Assembly: GCA_035640715.1 (NCBI GenBank)
Contig: DASQVO010000321.1
Coordinates: 1-35,815, forward strand
Reading direction: 5' to 3'
DNA length: 35,815 bases
Origin: DASQVO01 sp035640715
Lineage (GTDB): Bacteria; Actinomycetota; Actinomycetes; Streptosporangiales; Streptosporangiaceae
The first letter of the stretch is position 1. Each line of letters opens with the position of its first letter. This document shows, piece by piece, positions 24,753-32,813 of this stretch. The notes under the pieces were generated by a model. It was not told the DNA's origin and did no database searches. It saw only the letters and a program-made list of their open reading frames with translations. The translations under genes and the position numbers were made by a program.

Positions 24753-26470
24753 CGAGTCCGGGCCTCCATGCCCGGCGAGCGGCCGGTGTATCGGCCGGTA
24801 CCGGCGCAGGCTACGGACAGGCGATCGTTACCGGCCCAGCGAGTCCGGGCCTCCGGCCCGGCGAGCGGCCGGTGTATCGGCCGGCACCGCAGCAAACTGA
24901 CGGGGGGTTCCGGGGGGTCGCCCCCCCGGGCTAACACTGCCTCCCGGGCCAGCACACGCTGCTGGATCTTGCCAGTGACAGCCCGGGGCAGGTCCTCGAC
25001 GACGTAGATCGCCTCGGGCAGTTTGTAGCGGCTGAGCTGCGCGGAGCAGCGCGCGGAGAGCAGGTCCAGCAGTTCCTGCAGGCTGTTGGCTGTCGCGGGA
25101 TCCCGGGCCGGGATCACGTAGGCCACCGGAACCTGGCCGAGGACGGGGTCGGGGCGGCCGACGACAACCGCATCCCGCACGGCGGGATCGGCGATGAGCA
25201 CCTCCTCGATCTCCCGGGGGTACATCATCTCGCCGCCGCGGTTGATCACGTCGTCGCTGCGCCCGGCGAGGAACAAGAAGCCGTCCTCGTCGAGGTATCC
25301 GAGGTCGCGGGTGTCCAGCCAGCCGCCGGCATCGAACCGCCCGGCACCGCGCCCGCCCGCGTAGGCGTCGATGACACCGGCGCCGCGGATCCAGATCTGC
25401 CCGGTCGTTCCGGGCGGGACCGGCCTGCCGTCGGAGTCCCGCACCTGTACCTCGGCGCCGACGGGCCGTCCGCACGAACCCGCAGGGGCGGAACCGTCCA
25501 GCGGCGTCGCAGTGATCTGGCTGGCAGCCTCGGTCATGCCGTAGCTCTCGACCACGGGCGCACCCGTGAGGGCCTCGATCCGGTGCCGGACAGCGACCGG
25601 AAGCGGGGCCGAGGCCGAACGAACGAAACGAAGGCGTGGTGGCCGCACCGGGACGGGATATCCGGCCAGGATGGTGAGGATCGCGGGCACGAGGTTGATC
25701 CAGGTGACATCTCGCTCGGCGAGCGCCTCCCAGAACCACTGCCGGTGGAACCGGCAGTCCAGGAGCAGCACCGCGCCCGCCGTCAGGGTCGCCAGCAGGG
25801 CGACGACTTCGGCGTTGATGTGGAACAGCGGGAGCGGGCTGAACCCGCGGTCGTCTGGCGTGAGCCGATTGTGCCTGGCCACGGCGCGGGCCACGTGCAG
25901 CAGCCGGTCCTCGGTCAGTTCCACGGTCTTGGGAGCGCCGGTGGAACCGGACGTGAGGAGCAGGACGGATCCCGGTGACGGCTCTCGCCGGGCGTCAGCG
26001 TCGCGGCCGTGGCCGGCCGGGGTGCTGTGACTGGGCGGGACGCGGTGGCTGGAGGGGAAGGCATGGCTGGGCGGGACGGCGTGCAGGACAGGCAGGCCCA
26101 GGCAGCGGGCCCGGTCCGCCCAGTCCCCGATTATCGCGGCCGGCCGGACCGCCGTGGCGGTCCGCTCCAGTTCGGCCACTGGCGCCTGCGGGTTGACCGG
26201 CACGGCACACCGGCCTGCGGCGATCACGCCGAGGTAGGCCGCGGAGAACTCGATGGGATCCGCGACATCGATCAGCACCCGCGCACTGGGCGGGATGGCG
26301 GCAGCATCCAGCGTGGTGCGGCGCTGCCGGACCAGGTCGGCCAGCCGGGCGTAGGTCAGCGCCCGGCCGCCGTGGATGTCCTCAAGGAAGGGCCGGCCTC
26401 CGCATTCCCGCGCCCGCCGGGTGACCAGCCGCGCTAGTTCGCTGCCAGGCAGCACGTTCTCTTGACTCAT
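24749..26470 (-). CDS. AMP-forming acyl-CoA synthetase/ligase (ANL superfamily) with extended C-terminus
   Basis: A 573-residue ANL enzyme that activates a carboxylic acid to an acyl-AMP and usually a CoA thioester. Motifs are the P-loop LLLTSGSTGAPKTVELT, ESYGMTEAASQ, LDTRDLGYLDEDGFLFLAGR, DDVINRGGEMMYPREIEEVL and the catalytic Lys501 in RAVTGKIQQR. The substrate cannot be told; it resembles oxalyl-CoA/medium-chain type members. Two oddities stand out. A His/Pro/Ser-rich repeat (VPPSHAFPSSHRVPPSH) sits before the P-loop. After Lys501 there are 72 residues where about 15 are usual, and the extra part is coded by a hairpin repeat. The ATG at 26470 is preferred over 26503. Confidence 0.9.
   Translation of the reverse strand: MSQENVLPGSELARLVTRRARECGGRPFLEDIHGGRALTYARLADLVRQRRTTLDAAAIPPSARVLIDVADPIEFSAAYLGVIAAGRCAVPVNPQAPVAELERTATAVRPAAIIGDWADRARCLGLPVLHAVPPSHAFPSSHRVPPSHSTPAGHGRDADARREPSPGSVLLLTSGSTGAPKTVELTEDRLLHVARAVARHNRLTPDDRGFSPLPLFHINAEVVALLATLTAGAVLLLDCRFHRQWFWEALAERDVTWINLVPAILTILAGYPVPVRPPRLRFVRSASAPLPVAVRHRIEALTGAPVVESYGMTEAASQITATPLDGSAPAGSCGRPVGAEVQVRDSDGRPVPPGTTGQIWIRGAGVIDAYAGGRGAGRFDAGGWLDTRDLGYLDEDGFLFLAGRSDDVINRGGEMMYPREIEEVLIADPAVRDAVVVGRPDPVLGQVPVAYVIPARDPATANSLQELLDLLSARCSAQLSRYKLPEAIYVVEDLPRAVTGKIQQRVLAREAVLARGGDPPEPPVSLLRCRPIHRPLAGPEARTRWAGNDRLSVACAGTGRYTGRSPGMEARTR
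24751..24889. repeat. Two about 52-bp hairpin-bearing direct repeats at the convergent gene ends
   Basis: Copies at 24751-24803 and 24838-24889 share AGCGAGTCCGGGCCTCC, then CCCGGCGAGCGGCCGGTGTA and TCGGCCGG, differing by a few bases (ATG against GG, T against C). Each contains two stems: CCGGGC(C)/(G)GCCCGG and CGGCCG around GTGTAT. A further strong stem, CCGGGGGG-TCG-CCCCCCCGG, follows at about 24910-24929. The unit looks like a duplicated bidirectional terminator or REP-type element that has been absorbed into the acyl-CoA synthetase reading frame. Confidence 0.8.
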
Positions 26471-26527
26471 GCTCAGCAGTGTCGCGTTACTGCCTGAGCG
26501 CATCAGGTGGTGCGGGTGAGGATTACC

Positions 26528-26760
26528 TCAGAGCCCGTGGAAGCCGACGCAGGATGCACAGGCCGCCTGCAGCCGCTGCCGCAGGCCGGCGGCCAGCCGT
26601 TCGGCGATCCACCGGCGGCCGGCGGCGGTGGAGTGCAGGTGATCACGGATCCGCGGGAAATGCCAGTGCCCGGTGAGCGGATTGAACACCAGGACCGCCG
26701 AATCGGCGTGGCTGGGAGCAATCTGTGCGTGAGCCGAGGAACCCGGGAGGCGGGGGAAGG
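26528..26760 (-). pseudogene. C-terminal fragment of an SGNH/GDSL-type hydrolase
   Basis: Between the flavin reductase and the acyl-CoA synthetase, the minus strand has a frame ending at 26528 that encodes VLVFNPLTGHWHFPRIRDHL followed by HSTAAGRRWIAERLAAGLRQ. The D-x-L-H-S-x-A-A-G pattern followed by an amphipathic helix is the usual C-terminal catalytic Asp-His block of SGNH hydrolases. Only about 75 codons remain, and no start codon precedes the conserved part. I read it as a decayed gene tail; a short real protein from an internal GTG is less likely. Confidence 0.5.
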
Positions 26761-27267
26761 TCAGGCGTCACGGAGGCGGCGGTAGCGGCCCGCGTGGTAG
26801 ATCAGCGGGCCCCGCACGTCGCCGGTGGCGGCCGGCCCGGTCACGGCCAGGACCTCGCCCACCACGATGGTGTGGTCTCCCCCGTCGTGCACCGCGTGCG
26901 TCCGGCATTCCATCGCGGACAGCGCAGAATCGAGGATCGGCGCGCCCGTCGCCGGGCCCAGATGATGCGGATGCCCGTCGAGCTGCCCTTCGAGCGGGCG
27001 CCCCCGGGTCGCGAGCCAGCGCGCGGTCTTCTCCGAGTCCTCGTCGAGCACCGACACTGCCCAGGTCCCGGTGGCGAGCAGGGCGTCGTGGAAGCGCGCG
27101 GCCTTCTCCACGCAGACGAGCACCAGCACCGGGTCCAGCGACACCGAGGTGAAGGCGCTGACGGTCATCGCGTGCGCGACACCGTCCACGGTGACCGCGA
27201 TGACAACGATGCCGGTCGCGAACTGCCCTGCGGTACGGCGGAAGGCCGCCGGATCAACGCCCGTCAC
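26761..27267 (-). CDS. Flavin reductase-domain protein (FMN-binding split barrel)
   Basis: A 168-residue protein of the NADH:flavin oxidoreductase component type. It has DPAAFRRTAGQFATGIVVIA at the start, AHAMTVSAFTSVSLDPVLVLVCV, then WAVSVLDEDSEKTARWLA and HDGGDHTIVVGEVLAV with the final PLIYHAGRYRRL. Such enzymes supply reduced FMN or FAD to a monooxygenase partner; no partner is adjacent. The GTG at 27267 overlaps the stop of the membrane protein gene as GTGA, which settles the start and implies coupled translation from the mshB operon. Confidence 0.92.
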   Translation of the reverse strand: MTGVDPAAFRRTAGQFATGIVVIAVTVDGVAHAMTVSAFTSVSLDPVLVLVCVEKAARFHDALLATGTWAVSVLDEDSEKTARWLATRGRPLEGQLDGHPHHLGPATGAPILDSALSAMECRTHAVHDGGDHTIVVGEVLAVTGPAATGDVRGPLIYHAGRYRRLRDA

Positions 27268-27677
27268 CGCGCCGGCTTCGTGCCCGACTGCGAGCGGATC
27301 CAGATCGCGAACGCCGCCGCTACCCCGATCGCCGCGCTGACCGCGCCGCCATACAGATACCACTTCCCGGGCGGCGTGTTCGTGATGATCACACTGCCCT
27401 GCGCGTCCGGCATGGCCAGGACGAACGACACGATGATCCAGCCGAGCGCCGGCACTATGGCGCCCGCGAGGGACTGCATCGCCCAGCCGGCCAGCAGGCA
27501 GGTGAGAAGGATGGCCGCGCAGCACCCCAGGGCGGCTGCCGGGACCGGGCCTGCCATCCAGCTGTACTCGAAGGAGCCGATCATCGCCTCGACACCGCCG
27601 AGCAGGAGCAGGACGCCGTAGACACCGCCGGTGGCAAAGGCATCCCCGTGCTCCGCTGGGGCGCTCACGGCCGGCAC
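27264..27677 (-). CDS. Small integral membrane protein (DUF6113-like)
   Basis: A 137-residue protein with four hydrophobic helices (VYGVLLLLGGVEAMIG; AAALGCCAAILLTCLLAGWA; IVPALGWIIVSFVLAMP; YLYGGAVSAAIGVAAAFAIWI). The conserved region around WIIVSFVLAMPDAQGSVIIT and GKWYLYGG is typical of a membrane protein family found next to mshB in actinobacteria. Its function is unknown. The GTG at 27677 has AGGAGG five bases upstream and is preferred over the ATG at 27725. It lies 58 bases after mshB and overlaps the flavin reductase gene by four bases. Confidence 0.82.
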   Translation of the reverse strand: MPAVSAPAEHGDAFATGGVYGVLLLLGGVEAMIGSFEYSWMAGPVPAAALGCCAAILLTCLLAGWAMQSLAGAIVPALGWIIVSFVLAMPDAQGSVIITNTPPGKWYLYGGAVSAAIGVAAAFAIWIRSQSGTKPAR

Positions 27678-27735
27678 CGACACCTCCTGCCGCTGGCCTT
27701 CTGGCCGCCCTGGCCTCGATCCCATGTCAGCCAGG

Positions 27736-28764
27736 CTACCCAGCAGATCCCGCGGCGGCATTGCCCGGGATGTGCCGGGCCGACAGCGGCGAGGCCGTGT
27801 GCCCGAACAGGTCGTCCTCGCGCCCCCGGGGGCCGGTGGCCGGACCGCGAGGCCCGGCCAGCAGCGTGTAATGCTCGACTCCGGATGCCCGCTGCGCCAC
27901 ATTGTTCGACAGCGCGAAGAACGCGCCGGCCACGGCGATCTGCGTGGCGTGCGCCCGCATGGCGGCCAGCTTCGCCTCCAGGAAGGCCGACGCGTCAACT
28001 TCGGTCGTCACCTGCTCGTCCGGCACGCCGAAGGGGAGGTCGGCCGTAGAGGCGGGCACCTCGAAACCCGCCGGCACGGGGCACTGATCGCTGGCCATGC
28101 CGCCGCGCATGGCCTTGATCGCCTCGGCGAGTACGGATCTGGGCGTTGCGGTGGCATAGAACTTGCTCACCCGCCACGGCGGCGCGGACGGCGCCGGGCT
28201 CCCGCTGGCGGCTCCGCCGCCAGCGGGAGCGACCCTGACGCAGGGATCCCCGGCCAGCCGGAACGCGCGCCATGCGACGCGGTGCGCCTGGATGTGGTCG
28301 GGGTGGCCGTAGAAGCCGTTGTCGTCATAGGTGACCATGACCTGCGGGCGCACCTCGCGGATCACGGCGGCGAGTTCCCGGGCGGCCTCGTCGACGTCGG
28401 CGCGCCAGAAGCAGCGCGGATCATCATTATCGGGCGTGCCCATCATCCCGGAGTCGCGCCATCTCCCGGGGCCGCCGAGAAACCGGTGGTCGGTCACGCC
28501 GAGCGCCTCGCACGCGGCGGTGAGCTCGCCGATCCGGTACTCCCCCAGCTTGTCCTCCCGGTCGGCGGCCAGGTGCGCCAGCTCCGCCGGGATGATCTCC
28601 CCGAGCTCCCCGAGCGTGCACGTCACGAGCGTGACATGGGTGCCCTCGGCCACGTATTTCGCCATCGTCGCTCCAGTACCGATCGACTCGTCGTCGGGAT
28701 GGGCGTGTACGAGCAGCAGGCTGCGGCGGTCTAGCTGCGAGGGAGAGGCCAGTAGTGAGGTCAC
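27736..28764 (-). CDS. mshB: Mycothiol biosynthesis deacetylase MshB
   Basis: A 342-residue zinc hydrolase that deacetylates GlcNAc-inositol in mycothiol synthesis, the main low-molecular-weight thiol of actinobacteria. The N-terminus has LLLVHAHPDDESIGTGATMA, with the zinc ligands His and Asp and the catalytic Asp, and VTYDDNGFYGHPDHIQAHRV carries the third ligand. A Gly/Ala/Ser/Pro-rich insertion (VAPAGGGAASGSPAPSAPPW) follows, longer than in typical members, and is coded by a perfect hairpin. The GTG at 28764 is the likely start. It heads a three-gene operon on the minus strand and is divergent from the S9 peptidase across 39 bases. Confidence 0.93.
   Translation of the reverse strand: MTSLLASPSQLDRRSLLLVHAHPDDESIGTGATMAKYVAEGTHVTLVTCTLGELGEIIPAELAHLAADREDKLGEYRIGELTAACEALGVTDHRFLGGPGRWRDSGMMGTPDNDDPRCFWRADVDEAARELAAVIREVRPQVMVTYDDNGFYGHPDHIQAHRVAWRAFRLAGDPCVRVAPAGGGAASGSPAPSAPPWRVSKFYATATPRSVLAEAIKAMRGGMASDQCPVPAGFEVPASTADLPFGVPDEQVTTEVDASAFLEAKLAAMRAHATQIAVAGAFFALSNNVAQRASGVEHYTLLAGPRGPATGPRGREDDLFGHTASPLSARHIPGNAAAGSAG
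28198..28230. repeat. 14-bp perfect hairpin inside the mshB coding region
   Basis: GCTCCCGCTGGCGG (28198-28211) and its exact complement (28217-28230) enclose CTCCG. In the mshB frame it encodes most of PAGGGAASG, the low-complexity insertion. It resembles the intergenic terminator hairpins of this window in size and composition. Confidence 0.75.
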
Positions 28765-28803
28765 GCCAGGCGAGGGTAGCTGTTGCTGGCAGGATCTAGT
28801 CCC

Positions 28804-31149
28804 ATGACCGAGAGCTTCCCCCGGCAGCAGGCCCGTACCCGGCGGTTCACGCTCGGCGTGCCGCGAACGTTTCGCATCTCACCCGACGGGAGCAGGATCG
28901 CCTTCCTGCGCAGCAGGAGCGGGTCGGATCCGCTGACCTGCCTGTGGGTCCTCGATCTGGCGAGCGGTAAGGAGCGCCTGGTCGCGGACCCGGCGGCGAT
29001 CGGCGCAGATGAGGCGGACCTGCCGCCGGAGGAGAAGGCGCGGCGGGAACGGGCGAGGGAGCAGGCAGGCGGCATCGTGTCGTACGCGGCCGATTCGGCC
29101 CTGCGGACCGCCGTCTTCAGCCTGTCCGGCCGGGTGTTCGCCGTGGACCTTTCGCTTCCCGCGGGCGGGGCCGACGCAGAGCCCGCCGGGCCGCGTGAGC
29201 TCGCGGTCCAGACGCCGGCCCTGGATCCGCGGCCCGACCCGGATGGCCGGTGGCTGGCCTACGTGAGCGGCGGGACGCTGCGGGTCGCGAGCCTGGGCGG
29301 AAACCCGATCGGCGCTCCAGGCGCCGGGGCAGGGGCGGACGCTCCCGGTGACACGACAGCCGCCGATGCGGGGGACCGTGCCGTGGCCAGCCCTGGGGAC
29401 GCGCCCGGCGTGACGTTCGGGCTCGCCGAGTTCATCGCGGCCGAGGAGATGGAGCGGACGCGCGGCTACTGGTGGGCGCCGGACGGCACGGCGCTGCTCG
29501 TGGCCCGCGTCGATGAGACACCGGTCATGCGCTGGCACATCGCCGACCCGGCCAACCCCGAGCGTTCGCCTGCCGAGATCGCATACCCGGCCGCGGGCAC
29601 GCCGAACGCAGACGTCTCACTGGTCCTGGCGGATCTTGAGGGCAGGCACACCCCGGTGAACTGGGACCGCGCGGCGTTCCCCTACCTCGTCACGGCCTGC
29701 TGGGAGGACGAGGCCACCGGGCCGGACCCGCTCATTGTCGTGCAGAGCCGCGACCAGCGCCGGATGCGCATCCTCACAGTCAGCAGAGCCACGGGCGCGA
29801 CGTCGGTGCTGCGCGAGGACACTGACCCGCACTGGCTCGACATCGTCCCCGGGGTCCCCGCCTGGACAGCAGGGGGCCGGATTGCCTGGACCGCTGACGC
29901 CGATGGCGCGCGCCGCCTGCTGGTCGCCACCCCCGCTGAACTCTCCGGCCACACGGCCCAGCCAGTGACTCCACCGAGCCTTCAGGTGCGCGAAATCCTC
30001 GGCGTGGACGGCGATACGGTGCTGTTCACGGCGTCGGCTGAGCCTACCGAGATCGGGCTGTGGAGCTACGGCCCCAGTGGTCTCGCCGAAATCTCGGAAG
30101 GTAAGGGCCTGTTCGCTGGCCGGCGGGCCGGCGGCACGACCCTCATCACCGGCCGCTCGCTCGACGAGGATGGCGTCACCGTCCAGGTGCTGCGCGACGC
30201 GGACGGCAAGGGCGTCACCGCGGCCCGGATCGCCACGTTTGCCGAGCGCCCGAACCTCCCGGTTCCCCGCCCCGTCCTGCTGTCGCTGGGGCGGCGCGAG
30301 ATCCGCGGGGCGCTGCTCTTCCCGTCGTGGCATGAACTGGGGTCCGGCAAGCTGCCGGTGCTGCTCGATCCCTACGGCGGCCCGCATGCGCAGCGGGTCC
30401 TCGCAGCGCGGGACGCGTACCTTACGTCCCAGTGGTTCGCCGAGCAGGGATTCGCCGTGCTCGTCGCGGACGGCCGGGGCACGCCGAGCCGGGGACCGGC
30501 GTGGGACCGGGCCGTGGCCGGTGATCTGGCGGGCCCGGTCCTCGAAGACCAGGTCGACGCGCTGCACGCGGCAGCGGAGCACTCCGGTGACCTGGACCTG
30601 TCGCGAGTCGGGATCCGCGGCTGGTCCTTCGGCGGATACCTGTCGGCGCTCGCCGTGCTGCGCAGGCCCGATGTGTTCCATGCCGCGGTGGCCGGCGCAC
30701 CGGTCACCGAATGGCGCCTCTACGACACCCACTACACCGAGCGATACCTGGGCCACCCCGACAGCAACAAGGATGCCTACGACGCATGCTCACTGATCGA
30801 GGAACCCGAACGGCTGGCGCCCGCTGGCACCCCCGGCAACCCGGCACCTGGCCAGGGCGGGACGGCCGCCCCGGCCACCGGCGGCCCTGGCCATGTGGCA
30901 TCTGGCCCGGGAGCCGGGCGAGCCGTCCGGCCGCTGATGCTGATTCACGGGCTGGCTGACGACAACGTGGCGGTCGCGCATACCCTGCGCCTGTCGTCCG
31001 CCCTGCTGGCCGCGGGCTACCCGCACACGGTCCTGCCCCTGTCCGGTGTTACCCACATGACACCCCAGGAAGTCGTCGCCGAGAACCTCCTCCTGCTCCA
31101 GCTCGATTTCCTCCGCAGGTCACTCGGCGTCGCCGGCGTCCAGGCATAG
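28804..31149 (+). CDS. S9 family peptidase, dipeptidyl-peptidase IV-like
   Basis: A 781-residue serine peptidase. The N-terminal beta-propeller part (about 1-520) contains the dipeptide-anchoring Glu pair in FIAAEEMERTRGYWWAPDG. The C-terminal alpha/beta hydrolase domain has VLLDPYGGPHAQRV, the nucleophile Ser608 in RGWSFGGYLSAL, the acid Asp (719 or 720) in HGLADDNVAV and His751 in GVTHMTPQ. It should release N-terminal dipeptides, with preference for Pro or Ala in position two. No signal peptide is seen, so it is probably cytosolic. A Gly/Pro/Ala-rich insertion of about 37 residues lies between the nucleophile and the acid. The ATG at 28804 is preferred over an upstream in-frame start. Confidence 0.93.
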   Translation: MTESFPRQQARTRRFTLGVPRTFRISPDGSRIAFLRSRSGSDPLTCLWVLDLASGKERLVADPAAIGADEADLPPEEKARRERAREQAGGIVSYAADSALRTAVFSLSGRVFAVDLSLPAGGADAEPAGPRELAVQTPALDPRPDPDGRWLAYVSGGTLRVASLGGNPIGAPGAGAGADAPGDTTAADAGDRAVASPGDAPGVTFGLAEFIAAEEMERTRGYWWAPDGTALLVARVDETPVMRWHIADPANPERSPAEIAYPAAGTPNADVSLVLADLEGRHTPVNWDRAAFPYLVTACWEDEATGPDPLIVVQSRDQRRMRILTVSRATGATSVLREDTDPHWLDIVPGVPAWTAGGRIAWTADADGARRLLVATPAELSGHTAQPVTPPSLQVREILGVDGDTVLFTASAEPTEIGLWSYGPSGLAEISEGKGLFAGRRAGGTTLITGRSLDEDGVTVQVLRDADGKGVTAARIATFAERPNLPVPRPVLLSLGRREIRGALLFPSWHELGSGKLPVLLDPYGGPHAQRVLAARDAYLTSQWFAEQGFAVLVADGRGTPSRGPAWDRAVAGDLAGPVLEDQVDALHAAAEHSGDLDLSRVGIRGWSFGGYLSALAVLRRPDVFHAAVAGAPVTEWRLYDTHYTERYLGHPDSNKDAYDACSLIEEPERLAPAGTPGNPAPGQGGTAAPATGGPGHVASGPGAGRAVRPLMLIHGLADDNVAVAHTLRLSSALLAAGYPHTVLPLSGVTHMTPQEVVAENLLLLQLDFLRRSLGVAGVQA

Positions 31150-31238
31150 GCCGCGCTCAGCCGGACTGGCTGGACGGGTTTTAGGCCGACAGGAATGAAT
31201 ACGATTCCGCAACGAATAAGCGAACTAAACCCCGTGGC

Positions 31239-31352
31239 GGCGCCATCCTGCTTGACTCACCGCTGGCGGCGTCATCGTTCGGCGCGGTCATGGCGAGCCA
31301 TGTGCTGCACCTGATGCCCACGGCCCCTGCTTCTTTGCTTGACAGCTATTGA
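31239..31352 (+). pseudogene. Possible remnant of a SAM-dependent methyltransferase
   Basis: In the 284-base space after the S9 peptidase, one frame reads LLDSPLAASSFGAVMASHVL followed by HLMPTAPASLLDSY and a stop. The pattern (small residues)-SSFGAVMASHVLHLMP resembles the motif II-III region of class I methyltransferases (usually SFDAVxxxxVLHxxP). No start or remaining domain is present. Weak evidence from a short match. The rest of the space shows only the promoter given below. Confidence 0.35.
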
Positions 31353-31367
31353 ACCGGCCGATACCAA
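31339..31367 (+). promoter_or_regulatory. Promoter of the T7SS-signal operon
   Basis: TTGACA (31339-31344), a full -35 consensus, is followed after 17 bases by TACCAA (31362-31367) as -10. It lies about 70 bases before the start of the first gene of the four-gene operon. The consensus fit is the best in the window. Confidence 0.55.
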
Positions 31368-31433
31368 TGTGCCGTACTCAATTGACGAGCCTGACCGTAC
31401 GCCGCGTGGCGCTGAGACGGGACTGTTAACCAC

Positions 31434-32813
31434 ATGGGACGCCCAGCAGATTGGACGCCGCTAGGCCTGGACTCCGACCCGGTGCCGGGCGACCCCGCCG
31501 CGATCGGCCGGGAATCGGCCTACCTGGCGAGCGTGGCCACCACTATCAGCCAGGAGATCGCCGCGCTGCAGAAAATCGCGGCTGGCGGCGCGGACGGAGC
31601 ACTGAAAGGCCAGTACGCGACCAAGATCCACTCGGCGGCCAGCGATCTGGCGAGCAAGCTCGGCGACGTCGTCGGCCGGTACCAGAAGGTCTCTTCCGCG
31701 CTCAGCCAGTGGGCGCCGGACCTGGAGCAGGCGCAGGCACAGTCGGTGACGGCGCTGGACGACGCCGAAGCGCCGTACCGCACGATCAGCCAGCAGGTGG
31801 CCTTGCCCAGCGGCAGCAACCTGACCCCGCAGCAGAAGCAGCAGATCCAGGACTACCACACCGCCATGAACCGGGCGCAGCAGCAGCTTGACGCGGCAAA
31901 GGCGCTGCTGGCCAAAGCGGTCAGCTTCCGGGACAATCGGGCCAGCCATTACGCCGGCCTCATCAGGTCGGCCATCGACGATCGCGTCAAGGACTCCTGG
32001 TGGCAGAGCCACATTCTGGATAACGGTCTCATGCAGTGGGTAGACCAGCACGCGGACGCCCTGACTAAAATCGCCGACGTCCTGGGGTGGATCGCGACCG
32101 CCGTCGCCATCATCGCCCTTTTCATCCCCGGCCTGAACATCCTCGCGTTCGCCCTGCTGGGCGCGCTCCTGCTCATACACACGCTGCTGGCCGCGGACGG
32201 CAAGGGGTCCTGGCTGTCGGTGGTGCTGGATATCGTCTCGATCGTCACGCTGGGCATGGGGCTCGCCGCGGCGCGGGGGCTGAGCACCGCCGAGCAGACG
32301 GCGCAGGGCGTGCTAAAGGGGGGCGCCGACGAGCTGGGCAGCCAGGCCTGGACGAACATGGCCACCGCCACCAAGGCGGTTCGCTCCGCAGCGGGAAAGG
32401 TCTTCGCCAACGACGCGCTGCGCGGCACCCAGGAATGGACCAACGCCCAGAGCATGGCCAGCACCGCCATGAAGGCGATGTGGGGCGCGAAGAATTCCGC
32501 CATCCGGGACGCGACGCAACTGGCTCAAGCCGAGTTCAAGCCGGGCTTTGTGCAGAGTTACCTGGCCGGAGGCCAGGAGGCGGCCGGGATACGCCAGTTC
32601 TTCACCAAGGCGGCAGCACGGTTCCCGGGCTACAAGCCGCTCGCCGACGCGATCGCCCAGGGCATGCCCGAGTTCAACCTCGGCCAGCGGCTGTTCCTCG
32701 GCAGCTCAGGCGTGGACTACACCAACCACATCCTCGGCGGCAGCCCGGTCATCGGCTGGTCAGGCTTCGACTGGTACAACAACGCCACCACCATCGCGGT
32801 CTCGGAATGGTGA
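31434..32813 (+). CDS. Putative type VII secretion substrate with N-terminal T7SS-signal domain
   Basis: A 459-residue protein. The N-terminus (RPADWTPLGLDSDPVPGDPA) is the signature of actinobacterial proteins with a putative T7SS signal domain, which usually head toxin-like polypeptides. Residues about 20-185 are helical and coiled-coil (ISQEIAALQKIAAGG, QQKQQIQDYHTAMNRAQQQL). Two or three hydrophobic segments follow (about 214-250 and 258-278). The last 180 residues are helical with no toxin motif I know, ending in GWSFDWYNN-like sequence (GWSGFDWYNNATTI). No WXG100 pair or ESX ATPase gene is nearby. The ATG at 31434 is the family start. The next gene overlaps its end. Confidence 0.75.
   Translation: MGRPADWTPLGLDSDPVPGDPAAIGRESAYLASVATTISQEIAALQKIAAGGADGALKGQYATKIHSAASDLASKLGDVVGRYQKVSSALSQWAPDLEQAQAQSVTALDDAEAPYRTISQQVALPSGSNLTPQQKQQIQDYHTAMNRAQQQLDAAKALLAKAVSFRDNRASHYAGLIRSAIDDRVKDSWWQSHILDNGLMQWVDQHADALTKIADVLGWIATAVAIIALFIPGLNILAFALLGALLLIHTLLAADGKGSWLSVVLDIVSIVTLGMGLAAARGLSTAEQTAQGVLKGGADELGSQAWTNMATATKAVRSAAGKVFANDALRGTQEWTNAQSMASTAMKAMWGAKNSAIRDATQLAQAEFKPGFVQSYLAGGQEAAGIRQFFTKAAARFPGYKPLADAIAQGMPEFNLGQRLFLGSSGVDYTNHILGGSPVIGWSGFDWYNNATTIAVSEW

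Noticed and set aside
24751..24889. Possible CRISPR array from the two repeats
   Set aside because: Only two copies, each made of hairpins, and no cas genes; the position at convergent gene ends fits a terminator-type element.
31434..32813. Polymorphic toxin with a C-terminal nuclease or deaminase domain
   Set aside because: The C-terminal 180 residues show none of the usual His-, Cys- or Asp-rich toxin motifs, and no typical immunity family follows.
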